Numbered from the stretch's first letter, positions 1-9,400 are shown. The stretch: 44,167 nucleotides of DNA from RUG11783 sp964599695 (GCA_964599695.1 CAZRGP010000020.1:1-44167), one strand, 5' to 3'. Notes: generated by a model from the letters alone, not told the origin. Numbers and translations are program-made.

Positions 1-740
1 AGCATTTCTTTGAAGACATAGATCCGGATTACCTCAGCGATGTCGAAGCAGTAGCGATGGACATGAATGCCTCATACAGCAAAGTGGTGCGGGACAACCT
101 TCCAAAAGCAACGATCGTTTATGACCGTTACCACATGCAGGCCCAGTATGGAAAAGACGTTCTTGGCGCTGTCCGTTTATATGAGGCCAGACAGCACCAG
201 AAAGAAGCGAAAGAAATCCTGGGAGACATAACCCCGGAAACCACCTCTGTTGAGAAAGCAGCCAAAAAGGCTGAAGCAAAAGCCCAAAGCAAAGAGTATA
301 GCAAGCTAAAAAAGGCCAGATGGCTCTTGTTGAAAAACTCCAGTAATCTTACAGAAACAGCACGCAACAGCTTAAATGATATATTGGCTTCCCATGAGGA
401 TATCTCTGTTTGCTATGCAATGAAGGAAGAGATGTGCGATCTCTTTAACCTCAGGGATCCCAAAGTAGCAAAAGAGAGATGGGAGAAATGGTTTAAAGCT
501 GCTGAAGAAAGCAATATCCCTCCATTGATGAAATTCGCTAAAAAGAAAGAGGAACGAATTGATGGACTGGTCTCCCATGCTACCTATCCTATTAGTACAG
601 GAAAACTCGAAGGACTGAACAACAAAATTAAAGTTGCAAAACGAATTGGTTACGGTTACAGAAACGACGATTATTTCTTTTCTTTAATCCGATACTTATC
701 TATTCCTGCACTTTAATCCCCTAAAAATCTGTGAAGAACC
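1..740 (+). mobile_element. Right part of an ISL3-family insertion sequence, entering from the window edge
   Basis: The element consists of the 3' part of an ISL3-type transposase gene followed by a short tail. The tail, read on the minus strand from 740, begins GGTTCTTCACAGATTTTTAG, which resembles the terminal inverted repeat of ISL3 elements (G-rich start, TTC-A-C core). The left end lies outside the window, so neither the inverted repeat match nor the 8-bp target duplication usual for this family can be verified. If the boundary is right, the element ends about six bases before the stop codon of the minus-strand membrane protein gene, so a target duplication starting at 741 would include part of that stop codon. 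Confidence 0.75.
3..716 (+). CDS. ISL3 family transposase, C-terminal part (5' truncated by window)
   Basis: The reading frame is open from the first bases of the window, so this is the end of a longer gene and the internal ATG at 57 is not its start. The protein shows the C-terminal half of the DDE transposase domain of ISL3 elements: VAMDMNASY carries a catalytic Asp, YDRYHMQAQYGKDVLG follows it, and the end contains ATYPISTGKLEGLNNKIK with the catalytic Glu (KLEGLNNKIK). The gene runs to TAA at 714-716 without frameshift, so the visible part appears intact. It is unrelated to the neighbouring chromosomal genes and was acquired by transposition. Confidence 0.9.
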   Translation, partial: HFFEDIDPDYLSDVEAVAMDMNASYSKVVRDNLPKATIVYDRYHMQAQYGKDVLGAVRLYEARQHQKEAKEILGDITPETTSVEKAAKKAEAKAQSKEYSKLKKARWLLLKNSSNLTETARNSLNDILASHEDISVCYAMKEEMCDLFNLRDPKVAKERWEKWFKAAEESNIPPLMKFAKKKEERIDGLVSHATYPISTGKLEGLNNKIKVAKRIGYGYRNDDYFFSLIRYLSIPAL

Positions 741-746
741 TTTATT

Positions 747-2894
747 TTATATCGCTGCTCTCTTTTTCTCCACCGCCCGGATACAACACAGCGCTGCCCA
801 TCCCAGTACAGACAATACGATCCCCGCTGTTCGATACGGTACCCGGTAGATCAGCTTTATCGCATGCGCTCCATTAGAAACGGGAACAGCTATGAATCGA
901 TCCAGAGTCACCATAACAGGGACTTCCTTCCCGTCCACGAAAGCTTTCCATCCATTCTGACAGGGGATAGAGAACCAGACTGCGCCATCCTCCGGCATAT
1001 CAATGTTTCCGCTTAATGTTGAGCCTTCGATGCGGATATCTGTTAACGGCGTATCTTTCCATCCGGAGCGATCCAAAAACCTTCTGACCAGCTCCCGGTT
1101 GCTTTCCGGATCTTCTTCAAGCTGTACATCCACCATTTCTGCGGGAATATAGAAAGCCAACGGGCAAGCTTCACCCAGATCCTCTTTTGTGATTCCCGTT
1201 ATGATCGGGCTTTCACCCTCTCCGCTTTTCTCTGCCTTCAGACAGTAACGGATCCCCAGCAGCCGGTCCGTTTCTTCAAATCCCGACGCATACTGATACT
1301 GCTTCGACGCGACACTGTATCCCATCTTACCTACAGCTTCCGCTGCAGCGGGATCATAGGCGGAAGAAAACAGGGAGGGGGACAGAAACCCAATCTCCAT
1401 TCCGGCGTTGAGCCGCTCCGGATCAATATACGCCACACGGGACAGGGGATCCGTATCTTCCAATGCCTCGGTCATCATCCGGTGGTAATCCGTGTACTGT
1501 GAATATAGGGGAAACTCATTCTGCGCGTCCACCCCCTTCAGCACAAGTGCTCCATTGAGACTCGTCTCCACACACACAGCAAGAATGATCAAGTAAGAAT
1601 AGACTCTCTTGTTTCCCTTGCCCTTTATGGCAAAGAGGAAGAAAGGATAAACGATACAGAAAAAGACCTCCGCTACGAGTGTATATATAGTCGCGTTTCG
1701 AAGAACTTTTGTCGAAAAGATCAGAAGCAGCGCGGGAACGGTAAGCATTCCAAAGAGTATCCTTTTCTGTATACCTTCCCCTCTTTCGTACGCCCGCACC
1801 GCAAAGGACACCAGCAGATAGGAGATACAGAAAGCATACCGGTACGCGAACGCATTGGGATAGGCGAACCCGTGCCAGATCTTATCCAGGAAAGGCAGGT
1901 ATGTGGAGATCATCATGAACAGAAGGAAGACTCCTCCCGCAGCCCTCTCACGAATAGGGATCTCTTTATTCAGAAAATATAGGACGGAAAGAATCAGGAC
2001 AAATGTTCCGCAGAATAGCGTCGGCGCAGCAGCGTTTCCGATGCTGTCAAAATAACCGATAAACAACTTGAGGATCATTTGCTTTGGGGTATAGTTTACG
2101 ATCCCATATCCGTCATAAGCATCACCCAGGGATCCCGCCATCTGATAGAGCGTGGGGAGCATCAGTACACCGGCACAGCAGAAAGCGATGCCTGCGGATC
2201 CGGCAAGCCGGAGAAGGGAATACACGCTTTCCCGAACTCCCTTATTCTTGACGAAGCAAAGATATATAAGGTAGAGCGCGGTGAACACACCGGTCATATA
2301 GGAGATGTAGTAGTTTGATATGAAAAGGATCGCCAGGACGGCCGTTGTCTTCGCGATCTTTTTCTCTTCAATGATATCTTCCAGAGAAAGGATCAGAAGC
2401 GGAAGCCAGATCAGTGCATCCAGCCAGAACTGATTGATAAAGAAGAAAAAGACAAATGACATGAGAGAATAACACAGTCCAAACGGAACCGTACGTATCG
2501 GCTCCATCTTTTCTCTTCTTATCAGATGATAAGAAAAGGTGACCGACGAACAGGATACCTTCATCAGAATGATAAAAAACAGCGCTGTTGGCAACTTGTC
2601 AGCAGGGAACAGATAGATCAGCAGAGAAAAAGGGGAGGAGAGATAATAGGCGAACAGAGCAACAGTTGGCGTTCCCAGTCCGATCTCAAATGAGTAGGAA
2701 TGAAATCTCCCATCCCGAAGGGCCTGGTAGAAGGCGATATACTGTTTTTTCATATCGGAGATCAGGATCGTCTTGTCCCCGAACAGTCCGATATCATTCA
2801 AAGCAAAAGCGATAACGAAGCAGCATGCAGACAAAAAGAATGCCAACATGAGCGCTGACATCATTTGTTTCTCTGTCCTTTTTGTACCTGCCAT
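747..2894 (-). CDS. YfhO-like polytopic membrane protein
   Basis: This 715-residue protein has a short basic N-terminus, about a dozen hydrophobic segments over residues 10-440, and a large mostly extracytoplasmic C-terminal domain (about 450-680), ending with one more membrane segment (VLSVLGWAALCCI). The N-terminal half includes the ISDMKKQYIAFYQALRDG loop typical of the YfhO family. In Bacillus and Listeria, YfhO proteins work with a CsbB-like GT2 enzyme and a GtcA-like flippase to glycosylate lipoteichoic acid outside the membrane; a similar role here is inference. The ATG at 2894 has a purine-rich stretch very close to it; ATG codon 11, preceded by AAAAGGA, is an alternative start. The neighbour at 2954 is divergent. 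The stop codon abuts the ISL3 end. Confidence 0.82.
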   Translation of the reverse strand: MAGTKRTEKQMMSALMLAFFLSACCFVIAFALNDIGLFGDKTILISDMKKQYIAFYQALRDGRFHSYSFEIGLGTPTVALFAYYLSSPFSLLIYLFPADKLPTALFFIILMKVSCSSVTFSYHLIRREKMEPIRTVPFGLCYSLMSFVFFFFINQFWLDALIWLPLLILSLEDIIEEKKIAKTTAVLAILFISNYYISYMTGVFTALYLIYLCFVKNKGVRESVYSLLRLAGSAGIAFCCAGVLMLPTLYQMAGSLGDAYDGYGIVNYTPKQMILKLFIGYFDSIGNAAAPTLFCGTFVLILSVLYFLNKEIPIRERAAGGVFLLFMMISTYLPFLDKIWHGFAYPNAFAYRYAFCISYLLVSFAVRAYERGEGIQKRILFGMLTVPALLLIFSTKVLRNATIYTLVAEVFFCIVYPFFLFAIKGKGNKRVYSYLIILAVCVETSLNGALVLKGVDAQNEFPLYSQYTDYHRMMTEALEDTDPLSRVAYIDPERLNAGMEIGFLSPSLFSSAYDPAAAEAVGKMGYSVASKQYQYASGFEETDRLLGIRYCLKAEKSGEGESPIITGITKEDLGEACPLAFYIPAEMVDVQLEEDPESNRELVRRFLDRSGWKDTPLTDIRIEGSTLSGNIDMPEDGAVWFSIPCQNGWKAFVDGKEVPVMVTLDRFIAVPVSNGAHAIKLIYRVPYRTAGIVLSVLGWAALCCIRAVEKKRAAI

Positions 2895-2953
2895 CTTCCT
2901 TCGCGGTCCCCGTTTTGTTGTTATTTGCTTTTCTCTTTGTTATACTTCGAGTG

Positions 2954-4924
2954 ATGAAATCAGAAATCAAAAAAACTCGGCTCAAACTGTTTTTGTGCGG
3001 CGCTCTTATCGGCGCTGTCGCTTTTTTTGCCGTCTTTTCTCCATCCGCCCTGGATCCCACAAACCTGCAGTACGTCCGGGGAGGATATGTGGAACGGGAT
3101 ATCATCCAGCACTACGCCGGCTGGAACTTCTACCGATCCTCACCGATCCGTTTTCCTCTTGGGATAGCGGAATCCATGAGTGCTCCGGAAGGGGCTTCTG
3201 TCATCTACTCGGACTCCATTCCCTTATTTGCGATCCTGTTCCGCTTTTTGAATCCGATCCTTCCAGATTCATTTCAGTATTTTGGATTGTTCGTCCTTTT
3301 GTCCTATATGCTTCAGGGCGGCATTTCCGCACTTCTGCTGTCTCTATTTCTGAACAGTTTCTGGGTGATTCTGGCAGGCACCATACCCTTTGTGTTTAGC
3401 CCGATCTTAATGGAACGGGCTTTCCGTCACACATCCCTTACTGCCCATTACCTCATTCTTCTGGCTCTGTACTGTTATTTTTCCCACAACCGTGAAAGAA
3501 AACAACAGACATACCTTTGGATCCTTCTCGCAGTTCTTACTCCGCTGATCCATAGCTATTTTCTTCCCATGATCTACGCCGTCTTTGTTGCGGACATTCT
3601 GGACAACGGAGCAAAAAAAGAGAAGGTCCGCTCTGTATTATGCCTTGCAGCCTGTCTCTGTCTTTCCGTCCTGACACTTTTCAGCGTTGGGGCTTTCTCC
3701 ACCGGCTCTTCCGGCACGTCCTTCGGATACGGATACTTCTCAATGAACGTGAACTCTATCTTCAATCCGGTCAGTCTTACCGGAATACGGTGGTCACTTC
3801 TTCTGCCCCCGTTGCCGCAGGGATTTGGCACCTACGAAGGCTTCAATTACTGGGGGCTTGGTATTCTTCTGACGTTTTTCTTCATTAGTATACAACTTAT
3901 CCTTTCGTTCAAAAAGTCAAAACCTCTTCATTACGCAAAGGATCATCCAGGTCTTCTTCTTGTATGCATTTTGCTGACGATGTTCGCTGTTTCCACTACC
4001 GTAATCGCCAACAACTCCGCTTTTATCAACATATCCCTCCCTTCGAAGCTGTATGCCCTGTGCAGCACCTTCCGCAGCAGCGGAAGGATGTTCTGGCCGG
4101 TCACTTACCTTGTATACCTGTTCTGTGTCGTCTACCTCGCACATCACCTTTCAGAAAAACAACTGGGAAACTGTTTGGTCCTGCTCCTCTCCATCGTACA
4201 GCTGATCGATATCTCTCCTGCGATCCTTACAAAACACCAGAGCATGACCGCTTATTCTGATCAATTTGAGATCCTTACAGATGCTCCTTTCTTTGAGGAG
4301 AACCGGGAGACATATCAGCATGTGATCAGCCCGGGAACAAGTGCGTATCGCGGGCTCTACATCGCTCTTTGGTGTTCAGAGAACGAAATGTCCACCGACT
4401 TCCCATTCCTGGCCCGGTTCGATGCCGACCTTCACGCTTCCCGCGCCGCATCTGTACGTGAAAACTTGTTAAACGGCAACTATGACGAGGATACCCTCTA
4501 CCTGTTCACGGAGGAAGATGAGTCTCTCTTCCATGATGTTGCTTTTTACATAAACAGCCCTGAACTCGTCTGCGGAAAAGCCGGGGAAGCCTTCTATTTC
4601 ATCGCTCCGGATAACGGCGACCTGAAATTGCCCTCAAACGATGACAGTCTGATCCTGTATGAGGACCTCCCTCTGATCGTTGCGGATTACTCGGATGACA
4701 TCTGGGATCACGGAGTCCTCCTCTCAAAGCCCAATACTATCACCTTCCTCAACAACGCCTTTTCCAAGAGTTTTCTGGACAACGCTTCCGTTATCTATTG
4801 TGAAGGTATGCCCTATGAGATTCAGAAGATCTATGAAGATCCCGGATATATCATGGTGGAGGTAGACGTAGAGGATGGACATCTGTTATGTGAAAAACCG
4901 CTAAACACAAACATCCGCCCTTAA
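2954..4924 (+). CDS. DUF6311-like polytopic membrane protein, possible GT-C glycosyltransferase
   Basis: The protein has about 656 residues. After an N-terminal membrane anchor (residues 9-26), an extracytoplasmic loop contains a DIIQHYAGWNFYR motif with an acidic residue; this loop plus about ten membrane segments is characteristic of DUF6311 proteins, which are thought to be GT-C-like. The last 220 residues form a soluble, presumably extracytoplasmic domain. Upstream in-frame TTG (2882) and GTG (2951) codons exist, but ATG 2954 avoids overlap with the divergent YfhO-like gene. No good Shine-Dalgarno site is visible, so the start is uncertain. The sugar donor and acceptor cannot be told. Together with the YfhO-like, GT2 and DUF6020-like genes it suggests an envelope-glycan neighbourhood. 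Confidence 0.72.
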   Translation: MKSEIKKTRLKLFLCGALIGAVAFFAVFSPSALDPTNLQYVRGGYVERDIIQHYAGWNFYRSSPIRFPLGIAESMSAPEGASVIYSDSIPLFAILFRFLNPILPDSFQYFGLFVLLSYMLQGGISALLLSLFLNSFWVILAGTIPFVFSPILMERAFRHTSLTAHYLILLALYCYFSHNRERKQQTYLWILLAVLTPLIHSYFLPMIYAVFVADILDNGAKKEKVRSVLCLAACLCLSVLTLFSVGAFSTGSSGTSFGYGYFSMNVNSIFNPVSLTGIRWSLLLPPLPQGFGTYEGFNYWGLGILLTFFFISIQLILSFKKSKPLHYAKDHPGLLLVCILLTMFAVSTTVIANNSAFINISLPSKLYALCSTFRSSGRMFWPVTYLVYLFCVVYLAHHLSEKQLGNCLVLLLSIVQLIDISPAILTKHQSMTAYSDQFEILTDAPFFEENRETYQHVISPGTSAYRGLYIALWCSENEMSTDFPFLARFDADLHASRAASVRENLLNGNYDEDTLYLFTEEDESLFHDVAFYINSPELVCGKAGEAFYFIAPDNGDLKLPSNDDSLILYEDLPLIVADYSDDIWDHGVLLSKPNTITFLNNAFSKSFLDNASVIYCEGMPYEIQKIYEDPGYIMVEVDVEDGHLLCEKPLNTNIRP

Positions 4925-4950
4925 TTACTTTTTCTCTGCATAAAGCCTAA

Positions 4951-4991
4951 AAACTCTTGTCCACAAGAAGGCAAGAGCTTTATTTTTTTCT
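4951..4991 (+). terminator. Rho-independent terminator after the DUF6311-like gene
   Basis: AAACTCTTG (4951-4959) pairs with CAAGAGCTT (4972-4980) with one internal mismatch, over a 12-base loop. It is followed by TATTTTTTTC. It lies 27 bases after the stop codon at 4924. Confidence 0.75.
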
Positions 4992-5064
4992 AATCCACCC
5001 CAGTATATCTTTCTTAGGCCTTTTCCCTGCGCAATTAACTTATTACTTGTCTTTTCCGCATCAA

Positions 5065-6384
5065 TCAAAACAAGTGACATACATTCATTAAGCAAACAGA
5101 CAAGATAGCAAATACTGGTCCGGCAAACAATCTGTTCATGAAAAAATAGTGTACTCTCGAATGGTTCAGCACTATGGCGTAGCGGGCGACTATAGCGAAA
5201 ACAGTTGTCGCTATTATGATTGCACCTCTAGAAAACCACACTCTGCCATGAGGTTCCTCTCTCTTCTCCAGATGTAACCAAAGAAAAAGTGAAATCACAG
5301 TTAACACTGCAAATAGCACAAATGCACAAATGAGAGCTTTATTCTGATAGAAAAAGCCACATGCGTTCCAAAGTAATGCTTCTCTTAGGCTTACTTTTTC
5401 ACCATAATCCTCATGTGAAAGCCGTTGTTGTACAGAGTATATTACCTTTGACAAAAGGTTATTGTCGGCGACAGCTAGGATGATCCATTTGCTTGCCCAC
5501 ATCGCTACAAATCCTGCTGTATACCAGAAAACAAGACGAATCAGAGTTTTTACTAATTCCTTGTTGAATCTTTTTTCCGTTTTTTCTCCGCATACCAAAT
5601 ATACTGCGCAGAACACGGGAATAATAAAAGAAAAGCTCATAAGCGTAAAGAATGCCACAACAGCACCCATTCCAAAGTAAAGTATGTCGCGAGAGATAGG
5701 ATCACCCATAGCCTTTCTATCAAGGACACTCACGCATAGGAAAACACACAAAAGAATCTCAATAACGGCATAGGATAAACAGAATTTCGCAAATGGTCTA
5801 AGTGTAAAAAACGCAACGGTGAATGGTACCATGAATCTCTTATCCTTAACAAACAATATGAATACCGTTATCGCAAAACAGAATGCGAGTAAGATACGAA
5901 AACCCGTATAAATCTGCCGCATATTGAAATAGAGTAGAAGCGGTCTAAGAAAAATGAGATATCCGTTCCAATATTTTCCATATGAGACTGCTTCCGCTGA
6001 AGCAGACGCTTCCTCGAAGGTATAATATACCTTCTCTATAGGTGTTCTTTCACTTAGCCACCTCACGATTTCAAACGGATAGGAGTCCTCAGCAGTATGA
6101 CCAATCTTTTCATTTACCGCAGCCCTATACAACGCGCCTTTGCTTCCATCCGAGTAACTGGCTATATTCAGCATGACCATATCCGTATAGAAGTCTGGCC
6201 AATTCATCCACTCCATCTCTTTTGAGACATATTCACTCACCATAAAATCTGTAGAAGCAGAAGCGTTAAAAACAATCGTTTTTTCAGGAAGAGTATACAC
6301 AGCAGCATTTCCGACATATCCCAAACAGACTAGCAATATCAAAAGACAAACACTCTTTTTAGCAACTGTAAGAACTTCTTTCAC
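5065..6384 (-). CDS. Polytopic membrane protein of unknown function
   Basis: I do not recognise a named family. The 439-residue protein has a signal-anchor-like segment (residues 10-32), a soluble extracytoplasmic loop (about 35-140), and then about eight hydrophobic segments to the C-terminus, with a NHSRVHYFFMNRLF motif before the last one. This layout (anchor, loop, multi-span) resembles GT-C-type or other envelope glycan membrane proteins, which is only an inference. The start is GTG at 6382-6384, chosen because GAGGAG lies six bases upstream. The gene is visibly more AT-rich than its neighbours, uses more A/T-ending codons, and is flanked by a terminator on each side, so it is a single-gene unit and possibly acquired. 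Confidence 0.7.
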   Translation of the reverse strand: MKEVLTVAKKSVCLLILLVCLGYVGNAAVYTLPEKTIVFNASASTDFMVSEYVSKEMEWMNWPDFYTDMVMLNIASYSDGSKGALYRAAVNEKIGHTAEDSYPFEIVRWLSERTPIEKVYYTFEEASASAEAVSYGKYWNGYLIFLRPLLLYFNMRQIYTGFRILLAFCFAITVFILFVKDKRFMVPFTVAFFTLRPFAKFCLSYAVIEILLCVFLCVSVLDRKAMGDPISRDILYFGMGAVVAFFTLMSFSFIIPVFCAVYLVCGEKTEKRFNKELVKTLIRLVFWYTAGFVAMWASKWIILAVADNNLLSKVIYSVQQRLSHEDYGEKVSLREALLWNACGFFYQNKALICAFVLFAVLTVISLFLWLHLEKREEPHGRVWFSRGAIIIATTVFAIVARYAIVLNHSRVHYFFMNRLFAGPVFAILSVCLMNVCHLF

Positions 6385-6440
6385 TTTCTTCTCCTCGTAT
6401 CTTTTGATCGAACCAAATGCATCGTATTTTTAGGAATTGG

Positions 6441-6479
6441 AAAAGCGTAGAAGAATGTCACAGCATTCTCCCACGCTTT
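6441..6479 (-). terminator. Long hairpin downstream of the telA-xpaC unit
   Basis: AAAGCGTAGAAGAATG (6442-6457) pairs with CATTCTCCCACGCTTT (6464-6479) over all 16 positions, two as G-U on the minus-strand transcript, with a six-base loop. Only a short T run follows in the minus direction (CTTTTCC), so it is a terminator or 3'-end stabiliser for xpaC, which ends at 6495. The plus direction has no T run. Confidence 0.65.
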
Positions 6480-6494
6480 CTCCTGTTTCTCTTG

Positions 6495-7196
6495 TTAGAG
6501 CGTGAGGTTGATGGTCTCTTCGCCATCCTTGACCTCGGTCTCATCGTTGTTAATGAGTCCGTCTCTCTGCATTGCCATCTTCATGGCTTCCATCTCCACA
6601 TGGAGATCCAGCTTATCGTCATCAAACAGGCTCTTGTAAAGCTTCTCAAGAGCGATCTTGATGTCTTTCAGGTAAGTGTGGACTTTCTCGGTCATCTGCT
6701 CGTCCGGAACACCACTCTTCTCAATCTTCTCAAACTTGGTCACAATGGTCCCAAGCGAAGGGAGATAGTAGTTCCAGAACTGTCTCGCTGTAGGGATCTG
6801 CTTCTGGTTCTTCTTGAGAGCCTGAAGGATCTTGTCAGCCTCCTCACACACCGCATTTCCCGCCGCGCGGATATCGCTGTTGCTGATCCTTGCTACTCTG
6901 CCGCGAAGCGCGATCAGGCTTGCGCTGGCATTGTTGATGACGCTCGCGTTCTCATCCGTAAGCTCCGTGATCCCTTCTGCTGCAGCCTTCTCAGCCTTCT
7001 CCTTGTTGTTGGACTTAAAGGAGATGATCATCAGTGCTACGACAAAAGCGATCAGCGCGATGAATACAAGCGTCACAACATAGAGAAGGATCGTTGAAAG
7101 GTGGGGGAGTATACTGCGCACGATCATATACAGCGCGATCAATGCGATGATACTGAGACATCCCGTCCCACGAATGAAAGGTCTGTTTTCGTTCAT
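6495..7196 (-). CDS. XpaC-like membrane protein (5-bromo-4-chloroindolyl phosphate hydrolysis family)
   Basis: This roughly 233-residue protein has two adjacent N-terminal membrane segments (about residues 10-55), then a cytoplasmic alpha-helical domain (60-215) and an acidic tail ending in a short hydrophobic patch. The pattern and its position directly downstream of a TelA-family gene match the XpaC family, whose members are usually encoded next to TelA; the biochemical role is not known. I chose ATG at 7194-7196, preceded by AAAGG about 12 bases upstream, rather than the in-frame TTG four codons earlier. It lies 23 bases after telA and is probably cotranscribed with it. Confidence 0.8.
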   Translation of the reverse strand: MNENRPFIRGTGCLSIIALIALYMIVRSILPHLSTILLYVVTLVFIALIAFVVALMIISFKSNNKEKAEKAAAEGITELTDENASVINNASASLIALRGRVARISNSDIRAAGNAVCEEADKILQALKKNQKQIPTARQFWNYYLPSLGTIVTKFEKIEKSGVPDEQMTEKVHTYLKDIKIALEKLYKSLFDDDKLDLHVEMEAMKMAMQRDGLINNDETEVKDGEETINLTL

Positions 7197-7219
7197 TCTA
7201 AAATCCAACCTTTAATAGA

Positions 7220-8383
7220 TTAGTCTTTGATCTCAAGAAGTTTGGTCTTGAGTTCAGCTTCGATGTGTCCGAGTTCGTTCTCGGCCTCCATGCGTTTCTG
7301 ACGTCCGTCTGCCTGGATCTTCAACACCTCATCAAGTGTCTCGATAAGTTTCTGGTTGGTCTCTTTTACCGTCTCGATATCGATGATTCCGCGCTCACTT
7401 TCTTCAGCGATCGCTACAGATCCCTGCTTCAGTGTCTCGGCGTTCTTCTTCAAGAGCTCGTTGGTCAGGTTGCTGACTGCGCTCTGCGCTTCCATTGCCT
7501 CTTTGCTGTGAGCGATTCCAAGCGCAAGAACCATCTGGTTCTTCCAAAGAGGAATGGTATTCACGATGGTTGACTGGATCTTCTCGACCATCAATGTATC
7601 GCCGTTCTGGATCAGACGGATCTGAGGAGCCATCTGTACCGAGATGGACCTTGTAAGCTCAAGGTCATACAGTTTCTTCTCAAAGCGATCGCAGAGGTTT
7701 GCGAAATCGTTCGCTGCCTGTGCATCCTCTGCCAGCCCCGACTCCTCTGCCTTTGCCTTCAGTTCCTGAAGTGTCGTGTTTCTCTCCAGCTCCAAACGCT
7801 TTTTTCCGGCGATGATGTACATCGTCAGCTTTTTGAAGTAATCCAGGTTCTCGTCATACATCTTGTCCAGCATGACGATGTCCTTGAGAAGGGTGTTCTG
7901 ATGATCTTCCAGGACGTTGGTGATCCTTGTAACGTTGGTCTCCGCCTCGGAGTACTTTGCCTGCAGTTTGGCAAGCGATTTGTTGGTCTTCTTAAAAAGT
8001 CCGAGGAAGCCTTTGCTCTCTTCGGTCTCAGCATTGAAGCCTTTCAGTTCGCCAACCAGATCCGTGATCATGTCGCCGACTTCGCCGAGATCCTTTGTGC
8101 GGATGTTGCTCAATGCTGCATCGGAGAAAGAGGCGATCTCCTTCTGACATGCGGTTCCGTAGTACAGAACGACCTTAGAATTGCTGATATCGATCTTGTC
8201 TGCCAGATCCGCAACCGCCTTCGCTTCAGCAGGAGTGAGATTCTCCTCCTTCAGAAAGGAGCCGGTCGGTACTTCGGTATTTTCAGCCGTAGCAACAGCG
8301 ACATCATCCATCGTTGCGAGCTCTGCTTCCAGGGTAGGGATCTCAATATCCAGATCGAGGTCCAGTTCTTTATTCTCTGCCAT
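7220..8383 (-). CDS. TelA family protein (toxic anion resistance)
   Basis: The 387-residue protein is almost entirely alpha-helical and charged with no membrane segment. An acidic N-terminus (LDLDLDIEIP) precedes the long helical TelA/KlaB domain, including NVLEDHQNTLLKDIVMLDKMY and the conserved QMAPQIRLIQNGDTLMVEKIQSTIVNTIPLWKNQM region. Family members were named for tellurite resistance on plasmids, but chromosomal copies are widespread and their physiological role is unclear, perhaps envelope or stress related. The start is firm: AGGAGG lies eight bases upstream of ATG 8383. It forms a two-gene unit with the XpaC-like gene. Confidence 0.88.
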   Translation of the reverse strand: MAENKELDLDLDIEIPTLEAELATMDDVAVATAENTEVPTGSFLKEENLTPAEAKAVADLADKIDISNSKVVLYYGTACQKEIASFSDAALSNIRTKDLGEVGDMITDLVGELKGFNAETEESKGFLGLFKKTNKSLAKLQAKYSEAETNVTRITNVLEDHQNTLLKDIVMLDKMYDENLDYFKKLTMYIIAGKKRLELERNTTLQELKAKAEESGLAEDAQAANDFANLCDRFEKKLYDLELTRSISVQMAPQIRLIQNGDTLMVEKIQSTIVNTIPLWKNQMVLALGIAHSKEAMEAQSAVSNLTNELLKKNAETLKQGSVAIAEESERGIIDIETVKETNQKLIETLDEVLKIQADGRQKRMEAENELGHIEAELKTKLLEIKD

Positions 8384-8424
8384 GTATAATTCCTCCTTAA
8401 ATAGGGCTTTTTCTTCTTTTTACG

Positions 8425-8433
8425 ATTATATCA
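8425..8433 (-). promoter_or_regulatory. Extended -10 promoter of telA-xpaC
   Basis: On the minus strand the bases read TGATATAAT, a consensus TATAAT preceded by TG-n (extended -10). No good -35 box is seen 17 bases upstream, which fits extended -10 promoters. It lies about 42 bases upstream of the telA ATG. Confidence 0.6.
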
Positions 8434-8576
8434 TACTATTGTTTTCTTATGGAAAAATACAACTTTTGATGAATTTTACCCGCTGCACGCATTTCATATA
8501 TTCTCCTTCTTTGTAGAGAATACAAAACGTTTTCAGTATAATGATACTGTATAAAAAAGGGAAGGAGGAGACCCGC

Positions 8577-9389
8577 ATGGTCAAAGAGTTTCATCATGAA
8601 GCATATCCCTGCGCTTCCAGATTGTTGGAGAAAGACTTCGCCTCCTTTAATCTCCTTGCGCGTATCCTTCACGAACCGCTTGACACGATCCTGACGGATG
8701 ATGAGTCTTTTATCCTCACTTTTTCCTCTCCCGTCTTTCCTGTATGGGTCTGGACAAAAGAGAGTCTTTCCGACGAAACCTGCCTTTTCCTATGGAACAC
8801 ATTAAAAGAAAGATACCCCATAGAAGCAGGCAATCGATACAACATCAAAGAATCTCTTTCTTCCCGGTTTCTTTCGCTGGCGCGATCCGAGGGAATCTGT
8901 GCCTCGGAACAGCTGCAGCTCCTCGCTTACGAGTGTACCTGCGTTACCCCGCGTTCCGATACGATTCCAGGTAATCTCTACTGCTGCAGTCCGGAAGACA
9001 TAGATCTTCTTGCGGACTGGAACACCGATTTCCACGATGAGCTGGGATTGGATCAGTCCACCAGGGAAGGGTATTTGTCCGAGATCCGGGAGAGAATGGA
9101 AAACGGTGCTTTTTTTCTCTGGAAGGTGAATGACCTGCCCGTTTCCATGTGTTCCTACGCTAACGGAGACGGGTACCGCACGGTAAGCCACGTTTATACG
9201 CCACCAAAGTTTCGCAGAAATCATTATGCTGAAAGCCTTGTCGCTTCCGTCACCGAAGAGATCCTTTCGGAGGGATGGAGAGCGCTTCTCTACACGGATG
9301 GCGGTTATCCCGCCTCCAATGCGTGCTATCAGAAGATCGGATACCGATTGGAAGGCTCACTTGTTTCCTTTGGTCTCCCGATAAGCTAA
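8577..9389 (+). CDS. GNAT family N-acetyltransferase
   Basis: The protein of about 270 residues has a C-terminal GNAT fold: the VSHVYTPPKFRRNHYAESLV segment corresponds to the acetyl-CoA binding region (R/Q-x-x-G/A-x-A variant, here FRRNHYA), and TDGGYPASNACYQKIGYR is the typical N-x-x-x-x-x-Y-x-x-x-G-F/Y motif near the end. The N-terminal 120 residues are a family-specific extension, so this is a two-domain acetyltransferase with unknown substrate. The start at 8577 is preceded by AAGGAGG eight bases upstream; an earlier in-frame ATG at 8541 overlaps a TATAAT sequence and was rejected. The small gene at 9401 follows after 11 bases. Confidence 0.85.
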   Translation: MVKEFHHEAYPCASRLLEKDFASFNLLARILHEPLDTILTDDESFILTFSSPVFPVWVWTKESLSDETCLFLWNTLKERYPIEAGNRYNIKESLSSRFLSLARSEGICASEQLQLLAYECTCVTPRSDTIPGNLYCCSPEDIDLLADWNTDFHDELGLDQSTREGYLSEIRERMENGAFFLWKVNDLPVSMCSYANGDGYRTVSHVYTPPKFRRNHYAESLVASVTEEILSEGWRALLYTDGGYPASNACYQKIGYRLEGSLVSFGLPIS

Positions 9390-9400
9390 AGAGGTAAGCC

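Noticed and set aside
8541..8576. Earlier ATG for the GNAT gene
   Set aside because: It overlaps a TATAAT-like box and lacks a ribosome site, while AAGGAGG precedes ATG 8577.
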